Below, in pieces: positions 1-8,688 of a DNA stretch of 64,000 nucleotides. The first letter of the stretch is position 1. Every line of letters begins with the position of its first letter. This DNA comes from Caldilineaceae bacterium bin5. GTDB taxonomy: Bacteria > Chloroflexota > Anaerolineae > Caldilineales > Caldilineaceae. Under the pieces are notes generated by a model that was not told the origin of the DNA, made no database searches, and saw only the letters and a program-made list of their open reading frames with translations. Made by a program: the position numbers and the translations under genes. The stretch is from contig MPML01000003.1 in assembly GCA_002238445.1 (NCBI GenBank), positions 62,001-126,000 of the forward strand, written 5' to 3'.

Positions 1-109
1 GCGTCAAGCGTGTGTTTTAGTCTCTATTGTAACTACTCAGCAGCAGTCTCAACGCATACCAGAACAAGGCAAGCAGAGGTGTTCTCTTCCCTCTCTTGCC
101 TGTTTTTTT

Positions 110-321
110 GGCGGTCGGCCGCAAGCGGCCTCCCTTGTGCAGGGGCTGCGCCCCCGCAACGCCCCCCTCCAAAACCATGCCTCAGCGACCTTACGCCCTC
201 AGCGCAGCCGTGCCGCTCCAGCAACCTGGCGGCTGCCAACCGGTGCCGCTGTCAGATTTCCTGAATAGCTGCTGCGAAAAAAGGCAGGTCAAGACAGACA
301 AATGATGCGGCTTGCAAGCTG
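110..321 (+). repeat. 212-bp dispersed repeat, copy 1
   Basis: This is the most diverged of three same-orientation copies of a 212-bp element (others at 25936 and 35313). The first about 80 bases hold two strong adjacent hairpins, a GGCC-rich one at 114-131 and GGGGC-TGC-GCCCC near 141-155, followed by a C-rich tract. The later part shares patches such as GTGCCGCTCCA and GGTCAAGACAG with copy 3. The last 13 bases are eroded compared with the other two copies. It carries no credible coding sequence. Confidence 0.8.
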
Positions 322-361
322 ATTTTTCTGCCTGCGACTGGCTGGCAAACTACCAATATTC

Positions 362-394
362 TTGTTTGGAATCCGATCCCGGATATGCTATAGT
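362..394 (+). promoter_or_regulatory. Promoter of the structured RNA candidate
   Basis: A -35 box TTGTTT (362-367) lies 16 bases ahead of TATGCT (384-389); TATAGT (389-394) overlaps as an alternative -10. Transcription would start near 396-400, just ahead of the 5' half of the closing stem of the RNA below. Confidence 0.5.
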
Positions 395-395
395 T

Positions 396-625
396 TCCAT
401 GCAGCCCTGCAATGCCCGTGATTGGCTAGTTTGAGGGCGAACCAACACCAGAAACAGGGGAGTTTGGCGAAGGTGCGCAGATGTGATAGCCCGCCCGTTG
501 AGGGTTAGGGCAAGACGGAAGCGACCAGCCGGCGCCCACCTACGAACTTCGGTTCGTACCCACTGGATCACACGGCATTGCGGGGTCTCAAAAGCGTCCG
601 GGGTCACCCGGACGCTTTTCTTTTG
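396..625 (+). ncRNA. Structured RNA candidate, 6S-like architecture
   Basis: The two ends of this stretch pair with each other: 405-416 with 574-585 (12 pairs including one G-U), continued by 418-420 with 571-573 and 426-430 with 562-566. On the 3' side of the enclosed region is a perfect 7-bp hairpin closed by a UUCG loop (541-558). GGGCG (435-439) can pair with CGCCC (533-537) to begin an inner arm. A promoter precedes it and an intrinsic terminator follows directly. A closing stem, an open middle with a small 3'-side hairpin and a long inner arm is the layout of 6S RNA, which binds the RNA polymerase holoenzyme. I see no RNase P, SRP, tmRNA or T-box core motif. The alternative is a leader of the PHP gene at 695 with a terminator. 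The 6S identity is inference from shape only. Confidence 0.45.
590..625 (+). terminator. Intrinsic terminator
   Basis: A 13-bp perfect stem (590-602 with 607-619) with a GTCA loop ends in a T tract (616-619, 621-624). It closes the RNA candidate and rules out any start of the PHP gene upstream of it. Confidence 0.85.
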
Positions 626-694
626 TCCCTTCTGAAGCCTGTAACTGACAGGCATTTCCATTCGGCCCAAATGCAGCGATCGGACCAAGATCTT

Positions 695-1594
695 ATGGAA
701 GTCCAGCGCAACAATTCGACCCGTATATATCCGGTGGACCTGCAGGCCCACAGCAACTGTTCAGACGGTACCGACACGCCGCAGGAGTTGGTCGACAAAG
801 CGGCCGCGCTGGGCATCCGCGTACTGGCGGTGACTGACCACGACAGCGTACTCGGCGTTGCCGACGCCCAGGCCCACGGCGCCGCCGCAGGGGTGCACGT
901 GCTTCCCGCAGTCGAGTTCAGTACCGCTCGCGACCGCGAAAACGACTTTCGAGACTTCGACATCTTGGGATATGGCATCGACCCGACCAACGCAACCCTG
1001 GTCGCTACGCTGGAACGCCTCAAGGAAAGCCGCTTTGACCAGAAAACACGCCAGGTAAAGCGGCTTCAGAGCTATGGGCTGCACGTGCCGGTTGACGAAG
1101 TACTGGCGCTGGCAGGAGGCGTGCCGGGGCGTCCCCACATCGCCCAAATCGCTCTCAAATACAACCCGCACAAGTTCTCTTCCATTACCGACGTCTTCGA
1201 AAAGTACCTCGCGTCCGACGCCCAATACCCTACAAACGTGCCTCGTACCTTCATCCCGGGCGTCATCGACGCAATCGAACTGACACACGCCGCCGGCGGC
1301 AAGGCTGTTCTCGCACATCCCGGCATCTATCGGCGCATTCGCAGTCTCGAAGAGTCGCTGTCTCGCCTCGCCGATGTGGGTCTCGATGGTCTTGAAATCC
1401 AATATCCCTATGCTGACGAGGGAAGGGACTCAACCGACAGGCCGATTTCCTGTTTTGCCGAGCTGGCGAATCGTTTCGGCCTGTTCTCCACCGGCGGCAG
1501 CGACTACCACGGCGACCGCAAACCAAATCGCCTCGGCGAAGCCGGTCTCGAATGGGAAGAATGGGAAAAGCTGCGGGACGAACAAGGATGGTAG
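695..1594 (+). CDS. PHP-domain phosphoesterase (TrpH / RNase AM-like)
   Basis: This 299-residue protein belongs to the polymerase-and-histidinol-phosphatase superfamily, metal-dependent phosphoesterases that include 3',5'-nucleoside bisphosphate phosphatase and the 5'-to-3' exonuclease RNase AM. The metal-binding motifs are visible in order: DLQAHSNCSDG near the N terminus, AVTDHDS, PAVEFS, AHPG in the second half and GGSDYHG near the C terminus. The reading frame runs upstream to 578, but that stretch is a terminator hairpin, so ATG 695 (or ATG 671) is the real start. The stop codon overlaps the likely start of the alanine racemase gene, so the two are probably translationally coupled. The substrate cannot be told from sequence. 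Confidence 0.85.
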   Translation: MEVQRNNSTRIYPVDLQAHSNCSDGTDTPQELVDKAAALGIRVLAVTDHDSVLGVADAQAHGAAAGVHVLPAVEFSTARDRENDFRDFDILGYGIDPTNATLVATLERLKESRFDQKTRQVKRLQSYGLHVPVDEVLALAGGVPGRPHIAQIALKYNPHKFSSITDVFEKYLASDAQYPTNVPRTFIPGVIDAIELTHAAGGKAVLAHPGIYRRIRSLEESLSRLADVGLDGLEIQYPYADEGRDSTDRPISCFAELANRFGLFSTGGSDYHGDRKPNRLGEAGLEWEEWEKLRDEQGW

Positions 1595-2763
1595 CCGGCT
1601 ACTCCCCCTCTGATCCAGGAGGCCCGCCGCAATCGCCGCGCCCGACCTGGCTGGAAATAAATCTGTCCGCCCTGGCAGGCAATGTAGCCTACCTGAGGCA
1701 GCGCATAGGGCCAGGTCGGCTACTGTATGCTGTCGTCAAAGCCAATGCCTATGGCCATGGCGCCGATCTGATCGCTCCTGCCGCTTTGGAGGCCGGCGTC
1801 GACCGGCTCGCCGTCGCCGCCGTGAACGAAGCGATTCCCCTGCGTGAGGCCGGCGTGCGCGCGCCAATTCTATTGCTTGGCTACACGCCGCCAGAACTTG
1901 CGGAAACTCTGCTGGAGTACAATCTCACCCCAACAATCTATGAAGTCTCCGCCGCCCTCGCATACGCCGAGGCCGCCGCCCGCCTTGGCAGACCGCTGAC
2001 CGTTCACGTCAAAGTGGACACCGGGATGCACCGCCTGGGGATCGATCTAGCCGAGGCGCCCGATCTATGTTCTCTGCTCTCCCGCAATGCCAGTCTTCAC
2101 CTGGAGGGCATCTATACGCACTTCAGCACCGCCGATGAAGCTGACAAAACGTACAGCCATGACCAGCTCCATCGCTTCACCACACTGTTGGATCGGCTGG
2201 CCCAGGCCGGATGCCGGCCGCCGATTGCACACGCCGCCAATTCCGCCGCCACTTTGGATCTGCCCCAGGCCCATCTGGACGCGGTGCGTTGCGGCATTCT
2301 TCTTTACGGCCTCTCACCCAGTGCCGAGGTACCCGCGCCGACCGAAACGCGACCGGTTCTCAGTTGGAAAGCGCGCATCGCTCAGGTGCGCAACCTCACT
2401 GACGGTGAACCGGTTTCCTACGGCAACGCCTGGCGTGCCCCCGGTCCGCGGACGGTTGCAGTTGTGCCGGTCGGCTACGCTGACGGCTTTCCCCGCAGTC
2501 CCAGGACTTGGCAGCGTCTTCTCATCCGCGGCCGTGAAGCTCCGGTGGTTGGCCGCATCTGCATGGATCATGCCTTCCTTGACGTTACCGAGATCGTGGC
2601 CTCCGGAGCTTCTGTTTCACGCGACGACGAGGTCGTTCTGATCGGCAACCAGCAGGATGCTGGCATTTCCGCGGAGGAGGCTGCCGAGCGGCTGGAGACG
2701 AACAACTACGAAGTAACCAGCCAGCTAATGGCGCGACTGCCGCGCATAGCAACTGAAGCCTAG
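1588..2763 (+). CDS. alr: Alanine racemase
   Basis: Interconverts L- and D-alanine using pyridoxal phosphate, supplying D-alanine for peptidoglycan. The protein has 391 residues. The PLP-lysine motif VVKANAYGHG lies near residues 49-58 (Lys51). The C-terminal domain carries GYADGFPR (the conserved tyrosine loop) and GRICMDH, all typical of the fold-type III barrel. The ATG at 1588 overlaps the end of the PHP gene; an in-frame ATG at 1552 would add 12 residues and cannot be excluded. The gene overlap suggests one transcript with the PHP gene. Confidence 0.93.
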   Translation: MVAGYSPSDPGGPPQSPRPTWLEINLSALAGNVAYLRQRIGPGRLLYAVVKANAYGHGADLIAPAALEAGVDRLAVAAVNEAIPLREAGVRAPILLLGYTPPELAETLLEYNLTPTIYEVSAALAYAEAAARLGRPLTVHVKVDTGMHRLGIDLAEAPDLCSLLSRNASLHLEGIYTHFSTADEADKTYSHDQLHRFTTLLDRLAQAGCRPPIAHAANSAATLDLPQAHLDAVRCGILLYGLSPSAEVPAPTETRPVLSWKARIAQVRNLTDGEPVSYGNAWRAPGPRTVAVVPVGYADGFPRSPRTWQRLLIRGREAPVVGRICMDHAFLDVTEIVASGASVSRDDEVVLIGNQQDAGISAEEAAERLETNNYEVTSQLMARLPRIATEA

Positions 2764-2801
2764 GCCCCTATTGGCCTTCAGGGCGCGAACGGACACGGGA
2801 A

Positions 2802-3503
2802 ATGGCTGAAACGAGACGAGCCTTGGAGGCCAGAGCCAGGAAGATCTACGAGTTGCTCCTGGAAGAATATGGTATTCCTGAATGGCGGCCCTCCCGCTCA
2901 GGTTTCGAGCAGCTCATCCATACGATCCTCAGCGCCAATACCAACGACAACAATTCGGCTAGGGCGTTCGAAACGCTCAAACAACGCTTCGCCGGCGACT
3001 GGGACGCAGTGCGCACCGCGCCTCTGGAAGAGGTCAAAGACGCCATCCGCGTCGCCGGGATGTATAACCAGAAAGCGCCCCACATCGTTGAGACGCTGGA
3101 GATTCTAAAGCGGGAGGAGGGTGACTACAGTCTGGAACACATCCGCGAAATGGAGGCTGAGGCCGCGCGGTCCTACTTGCAGCGCTTCCCGGGCGTAGGC
3201 CACAAGACCGCCAGCATCGTGCTTCTGTTCAGCTACGGTATGGCAGCCTTTCCGGTCGACACCCACGTTCAGCGCCAGACGCAGCGTCTGGGCATCAGCG
3301 GCCTGCGGGCTTCCGCGGAGAAGGTCAAAGACGTCTGGGAGGAATCGCTGCCAGGGCAAACCTATTTTGCCCTGCACGTCAACCTCATCCGGCACGGGCG
3401 TGAAGTGTGCCGGGCACGCACCCCGCGCTGCACACTTTGCGTTCTGCAGAGTGAATGTGACTACGTGGCGCGGCTTGGCGCCTGGGCGGATAGCCACCCG
3501 TGA
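2802..3503 (+). CDS. nth: Endonuclease III (DNA glycosylase/AP lyase)
   Basis: Base-excision repair enzyme that removes oxidised pyrimidines and cleaves abasic sites. Its 233 residues match the family. The helix-hairpin-helix LQRFPGVGHKTA carries catalytic Lys135, and Asp153 lies in PVDTHV. The C-terminal iron-sulfur loop is complete: Cys203, Cys210, Cys213 and Cys219, spaced C-x6-C-x2-C-x5-C. The usual SAQTTD motif near the N terminus reads SANTND, a mild change. It lies 38 bases after alr and may share its transcript. The rpsT unit on the opposite strand converges on it. Confidence 0.9.
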   Translation: MAETRRALEARARKIYELLLEEYGIPEWRPSRSGFEQLIHTILSANTNDNNSARAFETLKQRFAGDWDAVRTAPLEEVKDAIRVAGMYNQKAPHIVETLEILKREEGDYSLEHIREMEAEAARSYLQRFPGVGHKTASIVLLFSYGMAAFPVDTHVQRQTQRLGISGLRASAEKVKDVWEESLPGQTYFALHVNLIRHGREVCRARTPRCTLCVLQSECDYVARLGAWADSHP

Positions 3504-3520
3504 CCAAGGCCGGAGAACGC

Positions 3521-3551
3521 GAAAAAGCCGCCTGTGTTAACTTCAGGCGGC
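3521..3551 (-). terminator. Intrinsic terminator of rpsT
   Basis: GCCGCCTG (3527-3534) pairs perfectly with CAGGCGGC (3544-3551). Read on the minus strand, the hairpin is followed by TTTTTC, so it ends rpsT transcription. On the plus strand it has no T tract. Confidence 0.8.
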
Positions 3552-3624
3552 CTGTCGATGGGCGATCGTCATCAGCGGCCTTGTCTGGCGCTTGGACGAT
3601 TTCCCTGCTGGTCTTGGCAGTCAG

Positions 3625-3891
3625 TTATGCCGCAACAGATTTGGAGTGCTGGAGCATTAATCTCTTTTTGCGCCGCGCCGCATTATTGGCATGGATTGCG
3701 CCGCGCTGGGCAGCCTTGTCCAACGCCACGGCCGCATCGCGCACCGCCGCGTGCGCTCCGGGATCCCTATCCTCAATGAGCACGCGTGCCTTTTTTACAG
3801 CAGTGCGGGCTGCACTGCGATATCCTCGATTACGATCACGACGACGCTCGTCCTGGCCTATACGCTTAGCGGCTGACCTGATATTCGGCAT
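3625..3891 (-). CDS. rpsT: 30S ribosomal protein S20
   Basis: Small basic protein of the 30S subunit that binds 16S rRNA during early assembly. The 88-residue product starts MPNIRSAAKR, the family signature, and is rich in Lys, Arg and Ala with the expected helical pattern and RGAIHANNAARRKKR near the end. The frame extends seven codons upstream, but GGAG six bases before ATG 3891 fixes this start. It forms its own unit: promoter at 3959-3988, about 60 bases of leader, gene, then terminator at 3521-3551. Confidence 0.93.
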   Translation of the reverse strand: MPNIRSAAKRIGQDERRRDRNRGYRSAARTAVKKARVLIEDRDPGAHAAVRDAAVALDKAAQRGAIHANNAARRKKRLMLQHSKSVAA

Positions 3892-3958
3892 GTAATTCTC
3901 CACTGCGGCCACATCAGCCGCACTTTTGATACTCGCTTAACTGATACTTTATGGCGCC

Positions 3959-3988
3959 ATTATAGCAAGCAAATGTGGTCGGAGTCAA
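3959..3988 (-). promoter_or_regulatory. rpsT promoter
   Basis: On the minus strand TTGACT (3983-3988) is followed after 18 bases by a perfect TATAAT (3959-3964). Transcription would start near 3952 and leave about 60 bases of leader before rpsT. Confidence 0.75.
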
Positions 3989-4147
3989 TCTTGACTAGTG
4001 CTGTAGCGCGTATTCCACCTCTCGTTGGGGCCCGCTACCGCGGCAACCACACCTGATTTCGCACCCGAAATGTGGCGCGTTTCCCACACTTGCGATACAG
4101 TAGGCGCGAAACCGATTTGCATTTCATACACTAATTCGAGGTCCCCA

Positions 4148-5311
4148 ATGAAGATATCCAAAGTAACGCCGATGGTGTTGGGCACTGAATGGCGCAACCT
4201 GACCATCGTCAAAGTCGAGACCGATGACGGACTGGTCGGTGTAGGCGAGTGCCGCGCTCTCAACCGCACTGACGGCGTCCTCGGCTACTTAAGCGAAGCC
4301 GCGCCCCGCTACATTCTCGGCGAAGATCCATTCAATGTCGAGGCTCTCGTCGCCCGCATGTTCCGGGAGGACTTTGGACGCGCCGGCGAGATCACCCAGA
4401 CCGTTACCGCCCTTCTCGAAGTTGCCTGTTGGGACATTATCGGTAAGGCGCTCAACCAGCCAGTTTACAAACTGCTGGGCGGGGCAGTACGGCACCAGAT
4501 TAAGGGGTACGCCAACGGCTGGTATACAGGGGAAAGGACGCCGGATGAGTTTCACGCCGCCGCCAAAAAGGTATTGGCCAAAGGGTATAAGGCGCTCAAG
4601 TTCGATCCATTCGGCGCCGGCTTCTATGAGATGGAGCGAGCCGAAAAGAACTATGTCATTGGCCTGGTCGAAGCTGTTCGCGACGCGGTTGGCCCCGACA
4701 CAGAAATAATGATCGAGATGCACGGCCGCTTCAACCCAGCCACCGCCGTCGAGTTCGCCCGCGAGCTGGCCCCCTTTAAACCCTCCTGGCTGGAGGAACC
4801 GGTGCCGCCCGAAAACCTGGCCGCGCAGAAGAAAGCAGCCGACGCAATCGCGCCCTTAGGCATCCCCGTCGCCACCGGCGAGCGGCTGCACACCATGTAT
4901 GAGTACCGCGAACTGTTCGAACTCCAGGCCTGCGATATCATCCAGCCCGATATCACGCACTTCGGCGGCATTCTCAATACCAAGAAGTTGGCCGCCTGGG
5001 CCGAAGCCTACTACATGCTCATCGCGCCTCACAACGTGGGCGGCACCATCTCGACCGCGGCCGCACTGCATCTGGCAGCCTGCACGCCCAACTTCAAAAT
5101 CCAGGAGCACTTCAACGACTTCTCCGAAGCCTACGTTAAGAAGGCTGCGCCGGGCAATCCCGAAATCGAAGACGGCTACTTCGCCCTGCCGTCCGGGCCC
5201 GGCCTGGGAGTCACGCTCGACGAGGACGTTGTCGCCGCCAATCCTCGCCGCCGCGTTCACTTCAATCTCTTCGCTGAGGATTGGCATCGACGTTCGGCCG
5301 AGGTCGACTGA
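4148..5311 (+). CDS. Enolase-superfamily acid-sugar dehydratase
   Basis: A 387-residue member of the mandelate racemase subgroup of the enolase superfamily. These enzymes take a proton from the carbon next to a carboxylate and usually dehydrate an aldonic or aldaric acid to a 2-keto-3-deoxy acid. Visible are KFDPFG (151-156) on the second barrel strand, EMHGR (Glu190, His192), Glu216 in LEEP, Glu245 in TGER, and the general-acid/base pair Asp268 in QPDITH with His295 in APHN. The His192 pattern resembles D-galactonate and D-mannonate dehydratases. The substrate is not provable from sequence. The start was chosen from GAGG six bases before ATG 4148. The next gene encodes a semialdehyde dehydrogenase, which suggests a complete oxidative sugar-acid route. 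Confidence 0.85.
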   Translation: MKISKVTPMVLGTEWRNLTIVKVETDDGLVGVGECRALNRTDGVLGYLSEAAPRYILGEDPFNVEALVARMFREDFGRAGEITQTVTALLEVACWDIIGKALNQPVYKLLGGAVRHQIKGYANGWYTGERTPDEFHAAAKKVLAKGYKALKFDPFGAGFYEMERAEKNYVIGLVEAVRDAVGPDTEIMIEMHGRFNPATAVEFARELAPFKPSWLEEPVPPENLAAQKKAADAIAPLGIPVATGERLHTMYEYRELFELQACDIIQPDITHFGGILNTKKLAAWAEAYYMLIAPHNVGGTISTAAALHLAACTPNFKIQEHFNDFSEAYVKKAAPGNPEIEDGYFALPSGPGLGVTLDEDVVAANPRRRVHFNLFAEDWHRRSAEVD

Positions 5312-5405
5312 CACAGAAAATATAGTGGAGAAAGAGAGAGCGGAAATCCCTCTCTCAATACGCAGTACCTTACACCTAACGAAACCGATGGGAGCTTTCT
5401 AAGCA

Positions 5406-6995
5406 ATGTCTTTGCAACCGTTACTGATTAATGGTGAATTTCGCTCTGCCGCCAATCCGACCGGCAGTTACCAGTCTACCAATCCCATGACCGGCGAAAA
5501 GCTGCCATGGTCCTTTCCCTACTCTGAATGGGATGACATGGAAGCAGTCTTGCAGGCCGCGGCCGACGCAGTCTCCGAGCTCCGCCGCGCGCCCCGCCAG
5601 CTGTTGGCCGACTTTCTAGACACCTACGCCACCCGCATCGAAAAAAGAGCCGAGGCCCTGGTCGAAGCGGCCCATCTTGAGACTGGGCTGCCCGCCCCCA
5701 CCCGCCTGAATGCAATCGAGCTCCCTCGCACGACTGACCAACTGCGCCAGGCCGCCGCCGCTGTACGCGATCGCTCGTGGACGCAGGCTACGATTGACAC
5801 CGCGGCCGGCATTCGTTCTCACTACGGCCCGCTGCCCGGAGCCGTTGTTGTGTTTGGGCCCAACAACTTCCCCTTTGCCTTTAATGGCGCCTCCGGCGGA
5901 GATTTCGCCGCGGCCATCGCCGCCGGCAGCCCGGTCATCGCCAAAGCGCACTCCAGCCATTCCCGCACCAGCCAACTGCTTGCCGAAGCCGCGTTGGATG
6001 CTATCAACGAGACGGGCGCGCCCAAGGGCTTGGTGCAGCTAATCTACCGTTTCAAGCCCGAATACGGGTACGACCTGGTCGCCGACCCCCGTGTAGCCGC
6101 CGTCGGGTTCACCGGCAGCCGCGAGGGCGGCATGAGGCTGAAAGAGGTCGCCGACAGGCACGGTAAGCCGATTTACCTGGAGATGTCCAGTATCAACCCG
6201 ATTTTGTTGCTGCCCGGAGCCATTTCGGAACGAGCGCAAGCCATCGCAGAGGATTTCTTCACCTCTTGCACGATGGGAACGGGCCAGTTCTGTACCAATC
6301 CAGGCCTTGTAATGACGATAGCAGGGGATGAAGCTGAAGAGTTCGTGGCCCAGGCAGCCGCCCTCTTTGACGACGGCGCAGCCGGCGTCCTGCTCAATCG
6401 CGGCGTCTCCGAGGGCATGGACGAATCGATCCGGATTCTGACCAGCAATGGCGCGAAGGTGGTCGCAGGCGGAGCAGCCGCGGATGCGCCCGGCTACTGC
6501 TACCAGAATACACTGTTGACGGTATCCGGAACCGAGTTTCTCGCCAATCCGCATGCCATGCAGACCGAAGCATTTGGTCCTTCCTCCCTGGTCGTAGTGG
6601 CACAGGACGCCGACCAGATGGAGCAGATTATCCAATGCTTCGAAGGCAATCTGACCGGCTGCCTCTACACCGACAGCGCCGGCTCAGATGACGAACTGTA
6701 CGACCGTCTGGCGCCCCAGTTACGCGTCAAAGTCGGGCGGCTTTTGAACGACAAGATGCCCACCGGCGTAGCAGTCACCGCCGCCATGAACCATGGCGGT
6801 CCCTTCCCGGCTACCGGTCATCCCGGCTTCACATCAGTCGGCATTCCGGCCAGCATCCGCCGCTTCGCCGCTCTATACAGCTATGACAATGTGCGCCAAC
6901 ATCGTCTTCCACCCGAGCTGAAAGACATAAACCCGACCGGTGACATGTGGCGGCTGGTGGACCAGCAGTGGACGCAGGCCGATATCAACGCATAA
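5406..6995 (+). CDS. 2,5-dioxovalerate (2-oxoglutarate semialdehyde) dehydrogenase, NADP type
   Basis: Aldehyde dehydrogenase of 529 residues that resembles the long NADP-dependent enzymes oxidising 2-oxoglutarate semialdehyde to 2-oxoglutarate, the last step of glucarate/galactarate and oxidative pentose breakdown. Catalytic residues are visible: Asn154 in FGPNNFPF, Lys180, the general base Glu259 in YLEMSS and nucleophile Cys296 in GQFCTNPG. FTGSREGG (235-242) is the cofactor-binding turn. It follows the dehydratase by 94 bases on the same strand, so the pair could turn a dehydrated sugar acid into a citric acid cycle intermediate. The exact substrate is inference. Confidence 0.85.
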   Translation: MSLQPLLINGEFRSAANPTGSYQSTNPMTGEKLPWSFPYSEWDDMEAVLQAAADAVSELRRAPRQLLADFLDTYATRIEKRAEALVEAAHLETGLPAPTRLNAIELPRTTDQLRQAAAAVRDRSWTQATIDTAAGIRSHYGPLPGAVVVFGPNNFPFAFNGASGGDFAAAIAAGSPVIAKAHSSHSRTSQLLAEAALDAINETGAPKGLVQLIYRFKPEYGYDLVADPRVAAVGFTGSREGGMRLKEVADRHGKPIYLEMSSINPILLLPGAISERAQAIAEDFFTSCTMGTGQFCTNPGLVMTIAGDEAEEFVAQAAALFDDGAAGVLLNRGVSEGMDESIRILTSNGAKVVAGGAAADAPGYCYQNTLLTVSGTEFLANPHAMQTEAFGPSSLVVVAQDADQMEQIIQCFEGNLTGCLYTDSAGSDDELYDRLAPQLRVKVGRLLNDKMPTGVAVTAAMNHGGPFPATGHPGFTSVGIPASIRRFAALYSYDNVRQHRLPPELKDINPTGDMWRLVDQQWTQADINA

Positions 6996-7059
6996 TTCCG
7001 GCAAGAGGCCGACCGGTGCGGTTCGATACTATGCACTCACAAACGTGCACGGGCCGCCC

Positions 7060-8502
7060 CTATAGCCCGTAGGCCTCCTTTGCCAGTCCGTAGGCCAGCG
7101 CGTGGGCCATGGCGAAGGCTTCATCATCATCAATTTGTCCTTCGACCAACAGCCCGGCAAGCCAGTCGCAGGCAACGCGCCGCCACAGTTCATGGCGGGT
7201 GGGGATCGAAGCGAAAGCCCGGGTGTCGTCATTGAAGCCGACCGTGTTATAAATGCCGGCCGTTTCCATCACCTGTGCGAAGAAATTCTGCATCCCGTTA
7301 ATACTGTCGTAAAACCACCATGGCGGGCCGATGCGCAGAATTGGATAGTGGCCGGCCAGCGGGGCAAGCTCCCTGGCGCTGGTGGACTCATCCAGCGTGA
7401 ACAGAATAAGGCGCAATGATCGATGGGAGCCGAATCGGTCCAGCAGCGGTTTCAGGTTGCGCGTGAAATCGAGTGCATGGGGAATGTCTGCGCCCTTGTC
7501 TGCGCCGAATCGCCGGAACACTTCGGCGTTGTGGTTGCGGATCGAGCCAGGATGGAGCTGCATGACCAGCCCGTCTTCGCTGCTCATGCGGGCCATCTCG
7601 ACCAGCATATGCGCGGTGAAGCGCCGCGCGTCAGCGGCAGAGGCCTTGCCCGCCAGGCCCCGTTGAAAGATTGCGTCGGCTTCGCTGGGCGAGAGCACCT
7701 CGGTGAAAGGCGTCTCGGCCGCATGATCGGTGGCGGTCGCGCCCATCTCACTGAAGAAATCGCGGCGTGATTCCAGCGCGGAAATATAGGCCGAGTAATC
7801 TCTGATGTCGATACCGGAGACGGCGCACAATAGGTCGATCTGCTCCTTCCAAGCCGGCTGATCGATCCCGTTCACGACCTTGTCGGGACGGAAAGTCGGG
7901 TATATGCGCCCGCTCCAATCCGAATCTCGGATCGCTTGGTGATGTTCGAGTGTATCGGTGGCCGCGTCGGTCGTGGTCAGAGCCTCTACCCGAAACTGTT
8001 CGTAAAGCTTTCGGGGCGTGAATTCGGGCGCGGCCAGCCGGTCCGCTATCCTGTCATAAAATGATTGGGCGTTCGACGGGGTCAGCTTTTCGGTAATGCC
8101 AAATAAATCGTGAAGCTCATCCCGCAGCCATAATCCCGTGGGCGTACCTTGAAACAGGTGATAGTGTTCGGCAAAGGTCTGCCAGATTTTTCGGTGATTC
8201 GATTCCACTTTGCTGGCATCCTCTCCTTCATTCACCGCCAGGCCCTGGGCTTCAAGCGAAACGCCTTGCGAGTAGAGCATCCGAAAGACATAATGATCAG
8301 GGATCAGGAATAGCTCTGCCGGGGACTCGAAATGATATGTAGCGTCAGCGAACAGCAGCGGATCAACGTGACCGTGCGGACAGATCAAAGGAAGGTCGGC
8401 CACACTTTCGAACAAAGTGCGGGCCACTGCCCGCTGTGCACTGTTGCCGCTGAAATATCGATCGGCTCGCTCAGGCATGAATTGGCGTAGAGACGAGTTC
8501 AC
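7060..8502 (-). CDS. uxaC: Glucuronate (uronate) isomerase
   Basis: Converts D-glucuronate to D-fructuronate and D-galacturonate to D-tagaturonate, the entry step of uronate catabolism. The 480-residue product has the family landmarks: CPHGHVDP near the N terminus (amidohydrolase-like metal site), the central long helical insert, QLHPGSIRNHN and GFNDDTRAF near the C terminus, and a terminal WRRVACDWLAGLLVEG block. The open frame runs to 8595, but AAAGGA placed before GTG 8502 marks the likely start. It is divergent from the mannonate oxidoreductase gene at 8689, which uses its product. Confidence 0.92.
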   Translation of the reverse strand: MNSSLRQFMPERADRYFSGNSAQRAVARTLFESVADLPLICPHGHVDPLLFADATYHFESPAELFLIPDHYVFRMLYSQGVSLEAQGLAVNEGEDASKVESNHRKIWQTFAEHYHLFQGTPTGLWLRDELHDLFGITEKLTPSNAQSFYDRIADRLAAPEFTPRKLYEQFRVEALTTTDAATDTLEHHQAIRDSDWSGRIYPTFRPDKVVNGIDQPAWKEQIDLLCAVSGIDIRDYSAYISALESRRDFFSEMGATATDHAAETPFTEVLSPSEADAIFQRGLAGKASAADARRFTAHMLVEMARMSSEDGLVMQLHPGSIRNHNAEVFRRFGADKGADIPHALDFTRNLKPLLDRFGSHRSLRLILFTLDESTSARELAPLAGHYPILRIGPPWWFYDSINGMQNFFAQVMETAGIYNTVGFNDDTRAFASIPTRHELWRRVACDWLAGLLVEGQIDDDEAFAMAHALAYGLAKEAYGL

Positions 8503-8688
8503 AGAAGTTTCCTTTCGCGCGTTTGGAGTAGTTGCCGCCTGGTTGAACTGACGACGGACAGCATGAAGAACGTATTTCCAGAATTGACTTTTCACTGATT
8601 ATAGCTGAACTGAACCGCAATCGGCGAGGAGAGAGCGATGCAAAGAGATGGCATCCCGCTACTCGCAACTAACAGTCAGGAGATGGCC

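Noticed and set aside
135-165. Hairpins in the 212-bp repeat as transcription terminators
   Set aside because: They lack a following T tract and are part of a repeated element placed irrespective of gene ends.
590-625. T-box or other riboswitch control of the PHP gene
   Set aside because: No T-box sequence or known riboswitch core was seen, and no alternative antiterminator pairing with the terminator stem was found.
3500-3895. 131-codon plus-strand frame
   Set aside because: It is the antisense shadow of rpsT, which has a family signature, ribosome binding site, promoter and terminator on the minus strand.
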